Source: Membranipora membranacea
Taxonomy: Eukaryota; Bryozoa; Gymnolaemata; Cheilostomatida; Membraniporidae
DNA: 64,000 nucleotides
NCBI GenBank assembly: GCA_914767715.1
Contig: OU612069.1
Location: 22,875,387 to 22,939,386 of the forward strand
Reading direction: 5' to 3'
A program made the translations under genes and the position numbers. The notes below the pieces were generated by a model. That model did not search any database. It was not told where the DNA came from and worked only from the letters and a program-made list of their open reading frames with translations. Of this stretch, positions 24,620-37,600 are shown one piece after another. Position 1 is the first letter of the stretch, and each line of letters begins with the position of its first letter.

Positions 24620-25351
24620 GGGCAACCAAGGTTTCAAACAACTTTTCGTTGATTAATGCAGATTGCACCTTCTGCATAGGGAAAAAGACAAAATCTAATT
24701 CGGTTGATTATTCAGCCAGAATTCTTGTGATACAGTTCATTTATCAGGTACTCAAACTCAGCTAAAAACAAAAACATTACAAAATAAAGTACACCTATGC
24801 TGTAGTATGTCGGATAGGCCCTGGGGGCCGATGTCAGGGAGACATGCCCCAATGCAATGAGAGTTGTGTAACAAAAGGCCTTTTGTTTGGTGAACAAAGG
24901 AGTACAATGGCTGGCAAAAATGTGCTTGTCTGAATGCATGTTGGATTCATGTGATTGCATGCTGGGGCGCGTGTATGCTAGGCTCAGCTCTCTACTTTTG
25001 CTACACTTATTTGTGGGTATACACAATCCACCCGCTGCTACGATATGTAGGAACCACTGGTAAAGGGTATTTCACAACTGTACTTTATTTTGTAATGCTA
25101 GAATACCACAGAGATGTTTCCTGTTCCTGTTATTATTTAGCATGTGCTCTATCATTATAACAGCAATGTCTTGGAGCCTTCCCTAAACTGAAGTGTTACC
25201 CAGCTTAAAGTCAGCAACTACATTGAGTTTTGCACCATGTCATGCACAAAGCTGATGCTGCCTAGCACATTATTTACTACCCACTAATGCATTGCTGCGA
25301 AACCTTGGTTGCCCCATTCTCCCTGGTTGCCCCATTCTCCCTGGTTGCCCT
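24620..25351. mobile_element. MITE family C, copy 1, interrupted by MITE B
   Basis: Starts GGGCAACCAAGGTTTC and ends GAAACCTTGGTTGCCC near 25314. Two extra 18-bp units (CATTCTCCCTGGTTGCCC) follow before TTTAAT. The interior matches the uninterrupted copy at 40440-40791 except for the 323-bp MITE B inserted at 24775. The AGGGCAACC ends next to TTAA fit a TTAA-target (piggyBac-type) MITE. Confidence 0.85.
24775..25097. mobile_element. MITE family B, copy 2, nested in MITE C
   Basis: This is an inverted sister of 24077-24401, with the same TIRs. The flanks CAGCTAAAAACAAAAA and CTAGAATACCAC join to CAGCTAAAAGAGAATACCAC in the empty copy near 40569-40590, which proves insertion. The target duplication is not clear-cut (CTA or TA is possible). 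Confidence 0.88.
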
Positions 25352-27368
25352 TTAATAATTTTGATAGTAAAGATTTGAAACAAAACCATTGAATGCCGAG
25401 AAAGTAGTTGCTAAATGATTAACAATGCTCCATTCTTCAAAACTACATCAGCTACTACAGCTGTCGGATCGAGAAAGATCACGACAGTTCACTGCTGGTA
25501 GAGTTCATATGAGATTACTTTATAATACTGAATGCAGTTTTTTGGCAGTTTGATGATTTTATTACTGAACTACACCCTGGGGAAAATGCCCCAGGCAACT
25601 GATAAATTGCAACGCCAAGTTGTAACTGTCACACGTAACTCCCGTCGTACCGATCGTAACTCGCAATTGTAACTGTTCAGAGCAAAAACCACTGTTCTTT
25701 ATACTGACCTGTATAAATAGGTCGTAAAAATAGAAACGGGTGGGACGATACGTCATTATTTTGATGGCCAACCTCCGCATTGAGATGGTAATTAAATGTG
25801 CAAAAAATGGAAGTAAATGCGGAAGAGTATAACAGTTAATCAGATTAGGACCATGGCAACCATGACAGTGCAATATACAGCGCCTAACTTCGTGTAGAGT
25901 CATGCACCTAGGCGTGTCACATTCAGTGTATGTGACACAGCTGCCAACTCTTACACATGTAGTAAATAGACAGGGGCACAACACAGACAGCAATTTTCTT
26001 GATAATCTTTTTTTTTTCAAGTGGCTTACTGCTTAGAACTACCTAGTTGTATCTTTGGTTGGCCAATTCTCATCATAGGCAAACAGGGGCTGGCAAGCCA
26101 CAGGAGCCCTGTGAATTACCTAGCTTTCAGGTTGGTGTTGCCCAAAATATTTAAGTCCTACGTACGTATGGCTTACCTTCCTTCAGCAGAATCCTTGACT
26201 ATACATCCTTGTCACGAACACAATGAAAACTGTATCATAAGTGATACGAAGATAGCAAGCAGGGTTTTATAAGCGTGTCTTGTCAAGCTTGTCAAGACTT
26301 GCTAGGGGTATTTTCATATGACTACCGTGATCCCTAACTTTGGAAAAGTTAGGAAATGTGGTTGGTCCTCTGTAGTTAATATGTTTGCTCAGAGTCGCAC
26401 GGCTAGTCCTATGGGTCTTTCAACTAGAACGATTGTTTCAGTCTTGGCAGCTTGATACACACACACAGTCCAAAGGGTTTATTGTGGCCTCACACATCAA
26501 GGATGAGGATTTAGGGCACCTTGTGGTCCTCCTTAGTACTAGCCCAATTCTATGTCATTATCTAGAAAGAATGACTCGTTGAACACCATCAAGAAGTTCA
26601 ATGGTGTTCTAAACATTGTCATGGCCCATTACAATTCATTTATCAATTCCAATTCCAACGGGTAGGTGAAGGCTCACACAAAGTGTTGTGAAGCAGTCTA
26701 AAGACAGGTCTACAACATATCGAGACTGCCTCACATTACGCATCATGAGCGTTCAAGAAGCCTGTTGCCAGCGACTGTTGGTGTCAATGTTTCGTTTCAA
26801 AACTAAAAAAAAAATCCGTGATGATTACACCTACACCTACGCTGATATTGTAAATGAACAAGTGCATTAGTGCGGTTTTCTTATGGTTTATGATTTTTGG
26901 ACCTCCAACCATGGGAGCTTACTCCTACTCTTATCAACCTAATAAACTCAATTGTGATTATTTCCTGATTTTAAACTGACTTTCTCTAAAGAGTTGTTCT
27001 AAGAAAAGCAAAGCCGACAAGTGGTGACTTTCACATCTTTAACGCCAACAAAAGGGTCAAAAGTATACTGTACTATACTGGCACTATTTTACTAAACTGC
27101 TGGAAAGATTGAAAGATTTTACCTAAAGACTGGAATTGCATGTACCTAGGTTAATCTGCCCCTGAAGTATATTGTGTTAGAATGGCGCATTCGATGTTGT
27201 TACCATGTAACACAGGCTTCTGCTACCTATACATTAATCAGCAGCAAAAATATGCACAATTACTATTTAAAGCTTAACCAAAGACCAATGCAAGTTTTGT
27301 CAGATTTGTAGAGAATGGGAGTTACCTTCCCTTATGAAAGGCACTTTTTCGACCATCAATTCATGCCA

Positions 27369-28172
27369 TGTCAAGAACCGCATCAACTCTGCAACTACAG
27401 ACTGAACAAGGTGTGGAGATCAAGAAGTATGAGCAACCATCTCAAGTTCAAACTCCACAACTCTATGGATGCGAAACATGGCGAATGACGAAAGTGGATA
27501 TGGACAAACTGGAGGTATTCCACATGAACTGCTGCCGTCGGATATTGAAAATATATCGGTGGTCCAAAACTTCCAACTTGGACGTACGTGAACGCAGCAA
27601 GCAGAAACCAGTCTCTCAGCTCATAGAAGTTAGAAGATGGAGGTACTTAGGACACAGCCTAAGGAGGAAGGAATCTCTCCCTCACACCAGTCTCGGGTGG
27701 GCCCCTGAGGGCACCCGAATGAGAGGGCGACCCAATCAGACTTGGCGAAGAACGGTGCTCAAACAGATGAAGGTACACAACATCAAGTCATGGGCGGAGG
27801 CTGGCGAGATGTCGGATATTGAAAATATATCGGTGGTCCAAAACTTCCAACTTCGACGTATGTGAACGCAGCAAGCAGAAACCAGTCTCTCAGCTCATAG
27901 AAGTTAGAAGAGGGAGGTACTTAGGACACAGCCTAAGGAGGAAGGAATCACTCCCTCACACCAGTCTCGGGTGGGCCCCTGAGGGCACCCGAAGGAGAGG
28001 GCGACCCAATCAGACTTGGCGAAGAACGGCGCTCAAACAGATGAAGGTACACAACATCAAGTCGTGGGCGGAGACTGGCGAGATGGCGAGAGATCGGGAA
28101 AGAGGGAAGGGAAAGGAGAAGGCGATTCTGGTGCAATATTCCACCAGGAGTTCTGCAACATAATCAAGTAAG
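27369..28172 (+). pseudogene. 5'-truncated LINE: reverse transcriptase C-terminal tail with internal duplication
   Basis: The frame 27368-27865 encodes the region downstream of the RT catalytic core: LYGCETWRMTKVDMDKLEVF, CCRRILKIYRW, RYLGHSLRRKESLP and GRPNQTWRR. This is the conserved C-terminal segment of CR1/Jockey-like LINE proteins. A 274-bp tandem duplication (second unit from 27811) repeats this tail out of frame, giving a second open frame at 27819-28163. Direct repeats TCAATTCATGCCA at 27356-27368 and 28173-28185 look like a 13-bp target duplication inside repeat R2. There is no catalytic YxDD motif in the piece, so it is inactive. Confidence 0.8.
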
Positions 28173-28683
28173 TCAATTCATGCCAAGTAGGTCATTGAAT
28201 TTTTCAACTATGCAAATCTGACAAAACTCTCTTATGAGTAACTGCTTGACTATAAAATGCATTGGTCTTTGGGTGGTCTTTGGGTGGTCTTCAAAAACTT
28301 GAATGCTAACAGAATGTAACAGCTAAAATTAATGACTCTCTGGTTTATTTATCACACAAAAGGTTATCAGTGTTGAGGGATTCTCTTTGAATTTAATGTC
28401 TCATGATGGATGCTTCGTATTTATGTGGTATATATTTTTGTTTGATGTCCTTTAATAGGTTGTTTGTGCCGTGCAGAATTTGGATATGGATGACAAATAT
28501 ATGAGGGATGTACTACCATCACTAAATAAAAAAAAAAATTTGGGCGTCATTCTCAATGCTCAAATCAATACCAAGATATATCCATGTCATAAGTTTCCTC
28601 CTAAATATTCCAATAACTTATTAAATTGTTAGATTATCGATAGGTTTGAATCTGAAACAAATGAAAATGTTCATTTTTTCCAG

Positions 28684-31600
28684 ACTACTGAAGGCACTGC
28701 GGAGCGTGTAGACCTTATCGATGTTATACAGGATTTAAAACAACCGCTCAAAGCATTTCGGGATTATGACAACGCCCAAAGTCCACAGGTAATTTCAAAT
28801 CAAAATTGTCTTCTCTATTCATGATCAGACATTACTCTTATCTGCCCAAATACAGAAATGTGTGAAAGATTTACTTCAAGACTACCCAAAGACCGAGGGA
28901 TGTTATAGTCAGGCAGCTACTGGTGACAAAGTTTTGCATGATAATAAAATTCAATGCTCTACTTGGAATGAATTATTGATGGTGGAAAGAGTGCCTCCCA
29001 TACGGAAAGTTAACTCTCATTCTCTGTATTATGATGTCACAACAGGATGTGCAATACAAGAAACAAGCTCTTCCTGTTAACTGTGAAATCATAATGCAGA
29101 GAATGAGAGTTACCTTCCCTTATGAGAGGCACTCTTTCCATTATTAATAATTCATGCCAAGTAGGGTAGGGCATTGAATCTTTAAACCATGCAAATCTGC
29201 CACAACTTTATCATAAGTGAATGCCCATCTCTAACATGCATTGGTCTTTGGGTAGTCTTTGAGCCAACCCGATTTGGACAGTATTACAAAAAGTGGATTG
29301 GTAAGTTCCTCAGAAATTCAATAAAACTTATAATCCTTAGTGTTATGTATTACAGTTTTGTTATTATCCTTTAGTAGTTTCACTTTGTAAAGTGAAAGTC
29401 CTTTATGTTATCTATTACTTGATTGGTATTTCATTATTGTAAAGGCTCTTTTTATTGGCCTATTTTAATCATTCGTCTGCATCCTTTTTGTTAGTTGTAT
29501 ATTAGATGTTAAACAAAGAAGATGCTTTGTTTAATAAGTTAATAATAAATAAACTTGTTAGCTTAGGGTTTTAAAGCTAGCACAACCAAATAGATGTCTT
29601 ATCCATGTACAGCTCAATGGCGACGAGATATAGTGATTTGAAGCCCACTGCTCAAGAAGAAACAGACTCAGACTTCAACTGCAGACCAGAAGGAAGTATT
29701 GTTCTAGGATATTCTTTTTCATTCTTTAGATTAAATTGTATGTTTTGTGCTCTTGTTGCAACAGCACAGGTGCTTACTTGGTTGAAGTAAGCTCAGTAGG
29801 TCCAGGATTCAAACACTAGGCACAACTAGGGCAGTTTGAACATAGACTAAGGTGTACTCAGAGCTTTTAGCAGGCATACTCAGGGTGCAACATTTCCTTG
29901 GAGCTAGGAACTTGTTGGTGAGTGCTATTAGTTAGAGTCAAAATACAGTCTGTGTAGGCTTATCTTTAGTGTAAGATAGTGAGTGTCAATCAAAATGGTT
30001 ACTGCTGTGTATTGTGATATAGATCAGTTTGATCTTGATGATGAGCAGGCTAAAACATTGTGGGAAGAGTGGTGTGAAAGACTAGATCAATATTTTATTG
30101 CAAATGGTGTTGACAAAACCAAAGAAACTGATGTTCCAAAGTGTAAGGCTATATTTCTGTCAAGAGTAGGCAGAAAGTGCTATTCGTTGATAAGAACACT
30201 GTGTCACCCAGACAAACCAGACACCAAATCATTAGATGATTTACAAAAGTTAGTCAAAGGCCACCTGTCTCCAGCTCCTGTAGTCATAGCAGAGAGATAT
30301 GTTTTTTATAATAGAAGACAAACAGCGGATGAGTCCGTGTCAGAGTTTTTAAATGCCTTGAGAAAACTAGCAGAGACATGTAGTTTTGAAGCATTTAGGG
30401 AGGAAGCACTGAGAGATATGTTTGTGATTGGTCTACGTGACCGGGATACCCAGAAAAAACTTTTAGGTGAGCAAAACCTCACCTTAGTGGGTGCTTTCAA
30501 TACAGCTCAAGGACACGAGCGTGCTAGAAAGCATGTGGACAACATGACAGGAGAAATTCACAAACTGCAATTCTCAGGTAAGAAATCTAAAGATTTTAGA
30601 AATAAAGAGAGTACTAAAAGCTCTCGTGCTTGTTTCCATTGCGGTAAAGAAGGGCATTTCAAAGCTGACTGTCCAGATAGGAAAAGTTTCACAGGCACAC
30701 CTAAGACTAGTAAACACAAATATAGGAAACAAAAGGTTTACAAAGTGGATCAAACGCAATCAGTTGCTAGTTCAGACTCAGAATCTGAATACGATGATCA
30801 TTTACATGCTGTTAGGGTGAGCAAAGTTGGTGAATCTAAAAGGGTAGGCCTACCCCCATTTATGATACAGATGAGGGTAAATGATGTACCTTTAGATTTG
30901 GAACTAGACACAGGTGCTGCAGTGTCAGTTATATCACTAAAGCAGTTCAAAACCCTTTGTGTTGAAAAGTTGGAACCAAGTGATGTAGGCCTTACAACGA
31001 TAACAGGGCAACCAATCAAAGTTTTTGGGGAATGTAAAGTAAATGTTAAGTATCATGACGCTGTTTATACTGATATGCCTTTGATTGTTGCAGAGTCAAA
31101 GGGTCCTGCTCTACTTGGACGTGATTGGCTTGCAAAGATACAGGTAGACTGGAAGTTCATCAAGTCACTGAAGGAAAATAACCCAACTAGCCGTTTGGTA
31201 CACAAGTACAGCACTTTGTTTGATGGTCAACTTGGCAAGGTGAAAGATATTAAGGTCAAGCTAGAGCTGAAAGGAGGGGCTACACCTCGATTTTTCAAAC
31301 CAAGATCAGTACCGTATGCAGTGAGAGAACCCATCAAAGAGGAGCTGGACAGACTTGTGTCAGAAGGTATTCTTTCAAGGATTGATTACAGTGAGTGGGG
31401 AGCTCCAATAGTACCGGTGAAGAAGCCATCAGGAAAGTACAGAATATGTGGAGACTACTCTGTGACCATCAATCCGCATCTGAAGGTGCCAGAACACCCG
31501 ATGCCAAACATTGAAGAATTACTGACAAAGCTAAACGGAGGGGAAAAGTTTACTAAGCTAGATCTCTCTCAAGCATACCAGCAGATTGAGCTTGACGAGG

Positions 31601-34600
31601 ACTCTCAGGCTTATGTGGCTATCAACACTCACTGTGGGTTGTTTGCACCAACCAGAGTCCCTTACGGCATATCAGCAGCACCATGATTGTTTCAAAGTGT
31701 GATGGACAGAGTGCTCCAGGGTTTGGATTGTGGATGCTATCTTGATGACATCATTGTCACTGGAAAGAATGATCAGGAACATTTACACAATCTGGAGGAA
31801 GTTCTGAGCCGCCTTAGCAAGTATGGTTTCAAGCTGCAACGCTCCAAATGTGAATACATGATGCCTTCAATACAGTACCTAGGAAATGTGGTAGATAAGA
31901 ATGGCATCAGGAAAGATCCTTGCGCAACAGAGGCAATAAGAGATGCGCCAGCACCAAAGAACTCGGGAGAAATGAGGTCATTTTTAGGCCTGGCAAACCA
32001 GTATAGAAAGTTTGTGGATAACATGTCTACCTTAGCAGCACCATTAAATGAGTTACTTCAGCACAAGCAGAGATGGAAGTGGACAGCTGAGAGACAACAC
32101 TCATTTGACAGGATCAAGAGAAAAATTACAGAGGACACAGTACTGGCTCACTATGACCCTAAGGAGGAGATTTATCTAGCTGTGGATGCTTCTCCAGTAG
32201 GATTAGGAGCAGTAATAAGTCATGGACGAGGCAAACATGAGAGGCCAATAGCATTTGCCTCACGTACTCTGACTGATGCTGAAAAGAACTATTCTCAGAT
32301 TGACAGAGAAGCTCTAGCCATAATATATGGTATCAAGAAGTTTCATTACTCTCTATATGGTAGAAAATTTGTATTATGCTCGGACAATCAACCACTATGT
32401 CATATATTAGGATCTCGAAAGGGGCTCCCCAGCCTTGCAGCTGCAAGGATTCTCAGATGGGCTATTGGAATAGCGGGATATACATTCCAGGTGCAACACA
32501 GACCAGGTAGCAAGAATGGTTGTGCTGATGCACTGTCACGTTTGCCACTAAAGAAAACGGAGACGAATCCCGAGATCATCAAATGGACACAGGAAGCTAG
32601 AGAGTGTAATACTGAAGTTCTCGCTTCACTCCCAGTAACAGCTAGACAGATTGCACGTCAAACTCGTACAGATCCCATACTTTCCAAAGTAATGCACTGT
32701 GTGAAGACTGGCTGGCCAGCAGTGTCTGAAGCAACACTGGAAGTTTATCATCATAAAAGGAATGAAATAACGATAGAAGATGGCTGCCTTCTGTGGGGAA
32801 ATCGCGTTATTATACCCAACAAACTGAGATTTAAACTTCTGGAGGAGCTTCACCAGGGTCACCAAGGCATTGTGAAGATGAAGGCACTGGCAAGAATTCA
32901 TTTCTGGTGGCCTAAAATTGATAAAGAGATTGAGGCAGAAGTAAGGAAATACTCACCATGTCAGCAGAATGCTGAAAGCCCACCTCAACTGTCCCACAAC
33001 TCATGGGCTTGGCCGGATCGACCATGGAGAAGGGTACATATAGACTTCGCACAGTTTGAAGGAGATTACTACTTTGTCATGGTAGACGCATTCTCAAAGT
33101 GGACAGAGGTTATCCTGATGTCAAGAGGTACCAATGCGGAGCGCACCATCGAAGCTCTGAGAAGTGTCTTCTCAAGACAAGGGCTATGTGAGGAGATCGT
33201 TGCAGACAACGGACCACCTTTTCCTAGCCTGGAATTACAGAAGTTTCTCCAGAAAAATGGAGTTAAGAGCATATTCTCAGCACCATTTCATCCATCATCA
33301 AACGGAGCCGCAGAAAGGTTTGTAAAAACATTGAAACGAGGGTTAAAGAAGAGCAACGGTAAGTTCTCTAAACTACATCGATTGCATGAGTTTTTATTAG
33401 TGTACCGCTCAACACCTCATTCTTTGACTGGTCAAACACCCTCAGAAATGCTCATGGGCCGTAGAATTCGCACTAGGCTTGATTTGGTGAGACCGGATAT
33501 GAGGGCTCGTATCACTCAAGAATCAGGAGGGGTGCAGCATCCCCGTGCGTTTGTTATTGGAGATCCAGTAATAGCTCGAGACTATCGAAACATTAGGAAA
33601 CCTGGGTGGTTATCAGGCGTAGTAGTTGCCAAAATGTCACCTGTCACTTACAGCATACAGGTCGAACTGAGGGGCGAGTTGGTAATTTGGAAAAGGCATG
33701 TAGACCAGCTTAAGGCCTGTGAATTAGATAATTTTGAGGAGGGAAAGGAGTTTGAAGTCATTGATAGAAGCAAATCTCTGTTTAGAAATAACATGTCATC
33801 TTCTTCTGTTGTAGATAGGGAGGTTGGCCAAATTCCAGCAGAGACTACATTTAACGAGAGACCTGAATCAGAAGAAACTCCCCCACTAGACGCGGCAGTC
33901 ACCGGTGCCGCTGCCAGTACTGCGGTGGAGGGTCAGGAATCTACTGAGGTGCCAGCGGCCACACCAGCTCAACAGATAAGACCACGCAGACAACGCCGCC
34001 TCCCGACTTTCCTTAAAGACTACGATATGACTGTTTAGAATCATTGTTGATGTAATTTTATATAGCGTGGGAGAATGTTATGTATTACAGTTTTGTTATT
34101 ATCCTTTAGTAGTTTCACTTTGTAAAGTGAAAGTCCTTTATGTTATCTATTACTTGATTGGTATTTCATTATTGTAAAGGCTCTTTTTATTGGCCTATTT
34201 TAATCATTCGTCTGCATCCTTTTTGTTAGTTGTATATTAGATGTTAAACAAAGAAGATGCTTTGTTTAATAAGTTAATAATAAATAAACTTGTTAGCTTA
34301 GGGTTTTAAAGCTAGCACAACCAAATAGATGTCTTATCCATGTACAGCTCACTTAGATTCGAGTAGCATTTCTCAGGAGGTAACTATTGCTCACATAACT
34401 TCTGCATCCGACTATCAATTTGTACTTTACCCTGTAATTTTAAAGACCGCCTTCTCAGTTGTGTATAAGGATATTGGGAATAATGATCATACTGGTAACT
34501 CACTGACAGTGGAGCTTGTCAATAAGATTCCGGGAGAGCAAGAATTGTGAGTAATCAAACTGGATATGATAAATATCTATTTCTCTTGAGAATAGGAAAG

Positions 34601-37600
34601 CCATGCATCGTTTGTGAGAGATTTTGTGTACTGGTGTGCCACGAAAGAAAGGCTCATAGTGAAACATTTTGAAGTCTGTCATCTTCAGAATTCTGAGATC
34701 TTTTCAAGACAGTTGCAATGAGATTTCTCCCTAAATTGAATTGTGACTCAACGGGCTGAGACTTTGGCCATATATGTTATTATAATTGGCCTAAAATTTC
34801 AAAAAAATCCCATAGATTCTGCAATTAATTGTTAAACACAATCTTAGAAGATATAAGGTTATTGCACAGCTGCTGCAAGACTGAGGAACGAATTTCAATG
34901 CTACTGTGAACCCCAAAATTTAAAGAATGGTAGATTCTTTAAAGAGCAGTGCAAGACCTTTAAAGGGTCTTGAGACTGTTGAGGTTATCTTCTGCAAATC
35001 GGAATCAGGCTTTACTAGACATGCCGTCATACTATAACTATATACCAATCAAACCTCAAATGCTATTACTTTGCTCAAAAGGAACTTCGCTTTTTGATGG
35101 TATACACTGTATTTAAAAATGAAGCTCGGGTGGATTTTCTATATGGCATCTTGAGCCTTCTCATTCTGCTCAATTATTTAAGCGGATACTGCCTGTTAGA
35201 AACATAGCATAAATGTCTAATGTAATATCAATTACCAAAAAAATTGCTCATTGAAATCTGATTTCAGGGACTCTGCAACAGTATACCTTGCTCTTCTCTG
35301 GAATTTTAACGCTGCACACCTAGTCATCGTGAAACATGTGAGTTATTGGTTTAACAGTTGCACAGTTCTATGAAAATGTTGCTTCGAATCACTCATTGTT
35401 GATTGCAAACTAGTATCACAAACTTGACAATACCTGCCTAGTATGTTTTACCAACAGGTTGCGAAATCTGTCTCTTTCAGTCTTGTCAGCTCATAACTCT
35501 GACTCGAATGTTAGTGTCAAAAGTGGCCAACAACGCGAAAAATGTAAGTGTTGACAAGGGACAGGGAGAAGAAGATTACGAGATTTTGAACCTGTGATAT
35601 TCTCGTTTGAATACTCTTTGGCTTTGAGATTCTGTAGAAATTGTTTACAGCTCGTAGAAAGGACCTAAATTTAAAAGACCAAATTTTCTCAAACTCTTCC
35701 ATTATGTGACTCCCTCCACCTACCATTCCTATCACAATAAGGATTGTATGAGCTGATTTTCCAGGTTCATTCAAGCACCCTTTGCCTCAAAGCACAAATA
35801 GGGGCAAGAGTGGACAAAAAGATAATATCATCTCCATCATCCTCTCAGTCAAGCTTTTTCTCTTAACAGGCGGGCTTGAATAGGAGGAACGACATCAGCA
35901 AGGAATTAAACAATGTCAATAGGTTGGCAGTTCTTGCAGAGAAGAGTGGCATAAATGTTGGAATGTTAGAGCCGGATTTGCCTGATTTATACAGACTGGA
36001 GCTGTATGAGGATCCTAATAAAGCGATATACATGATACTGTTGCGATATGTGCCAGGTGAGTTTGCTTAGTTAATCTGTTATCACACCTAGCTCAAACGC
36101 ATCAAGATGCTGATTTGAATACTTGTGTGCTCGTTTTTTTTAAATTCTGATCATAAAGATACAAATATAAACATAAAAGTAAGTATTTATAAGTTTATGA
36201 TTTTGACAGACACTCTCAACTTAGCTGGATGTGGCTTAGCAGCAGTGCAAGGGCTGGGTGAAATAGGGGAATATTTGGGTAAATATGGGTAAAATAAGGG
36301 GTAAAAATGGGTAAAATAGGACAGCGTTTATAGACAATGATATTTTCCGTAAATACACCTGACTGCTTTGTTTTGTTTATTTATTTAAACATGGTCTTTA
36401 TTTGTCTTTGACTTTGATTGCAATAATAAAGTATATATGTATATTTCGAGACCAGAGGGAATTAAGGAGATAAGATATACAAGTATCTGATGTAGGATTT
36501 TAGATATGAGACTCAAATTGATGGTTGCCAGTAATAACAATTTTAATCTGTGTTGCCGACTGTTAGGAAGTTATAAGGTCCCAGAAAAAGTTAACAGCAC
36601 AACTCGACCATCCCTAAAATTTACCATTTCTATTTTCACCAAATTTAACTTGACAACATAAGCTGTAGGTTTAGTCGCTTCTGCATCACTGCATCATTGA
36701 ACAAAGTGTTTTGTTTGTAGGACCGACTGTCGATCAATTTGTAACTCGGGTAAATAGGAAGCTGATAAATGCTGAGAAGTGCCAAGAGAAGTTCACAGAA
36801 ATCCTGATGTCGAGATGCAGAGATATTTGTGTCTTGGTGAAAGAACTATGTGTAATTGTGATGCAGATCCATGCTGAAGGCTGGATGCATGGTGACGTGT
36901 CACCAAAAAACGTTATCATTTCAGATAGGTATTATCACGGATTTGTATCTTACTCATGCGATAAGTTTTGTTATTGATAATTAGATATATCGGGGGAGTG
37001 CAGTGTCCGTCCACCTGACACATACTGTGGCCGGCTGGTATGTGTCACCTAACCCCCTACATGTCACTAATACCGTTTTAGACTGGGGAATAGGTTGCGA
37101 TAAACTAGCCCTAATCGCCCGACTTTAATGAAAAATAAAATTCACTGGGTTTTAGAGATGTGATTCGGGTTAGTGTAGTTGGACTGTATAGTAGTGACAT
37201 TATATTAGCAACCGCTGCCCCTGTGATTGGGATTTGGTTGATAATGGAATCACAACAAGAAATTTTGAAGGATTCCGTCCTGCCTGTCATGCTGCTTTTC
37301 AATTTGCGCAGTCATTCTCGAAAGCTTATACCGTAATACCTCACTTATAAGGCACCGGCCTTATAAGTGAAGCATCTCCCTCGGAAAAAATAAAAAGCTA
37401 TAAAGCACCCCTTTGAAAGGAGAACTGACCTCAATGGGATCAACTTGCAACATCTATTTACAAGGCAACGAGCTAATCAGGCTCTTGTACCTATTCAGCC
37501 TATTCAGCTATTCAGCCTATTCAACCAACTCAGCCTCTATTCATCACGCTTGTAAGGTGTGGGTTTTGGTCCAAGTCAAATATCAAAATGCTTCAAATGA

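Larger units (their letters stand above)
22365..28683. other. Repeat-rich region between divergent NEK and kinase-like genes
   Basis: No convincing exon was found. Contents: the putative NEK 5' UTR and promoter (22365-22500), the 41-bp-stem hairpin at 23318-23407, the inverted MITE B pair with a nested MITE C (24077-25351), unassigned sequence with a 152-codon unrecognised open frame on the minus strand (25562-26020), and a LINE tail inserted in repeat R2 (27313-28310). An open stretch after GTGCCGTGCAG at 28477 could be an earlier exon of the kinase-like gene, but its donor is unclear. Confidence 0.5.
29341..34351 (+). mobile_element. Gypsy-type LTR retrotransposon, 5011 bp, nearly intact
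   Basis: Two 276-bp LTRs beginning TG and ending CA bound a gag-pol region in the order gag, CCHC, protease, RT, RNase H, integrase, which is diagnostic of Ty3/Gypsy. A 5-bp direct repeat, CTTAG, flanks the element on both sides. The sequence after the 5' LTR (aTGGCGACGAG) starts with TGG, as a tRNA primer site should; the purine run GTGGGAGAA before the 3' LTR is a weak polypurine tract. It lies in an intron of the kinase-like gene in the same orientation. Confidence 0.95.

Noticed and set aside
25562-26020. 152-codon minus-strand open frame
   Set aside because: No domain pattern, no splice or promoter context, and it lies in repeat-rich DNA; kept only as an unassigned frame.
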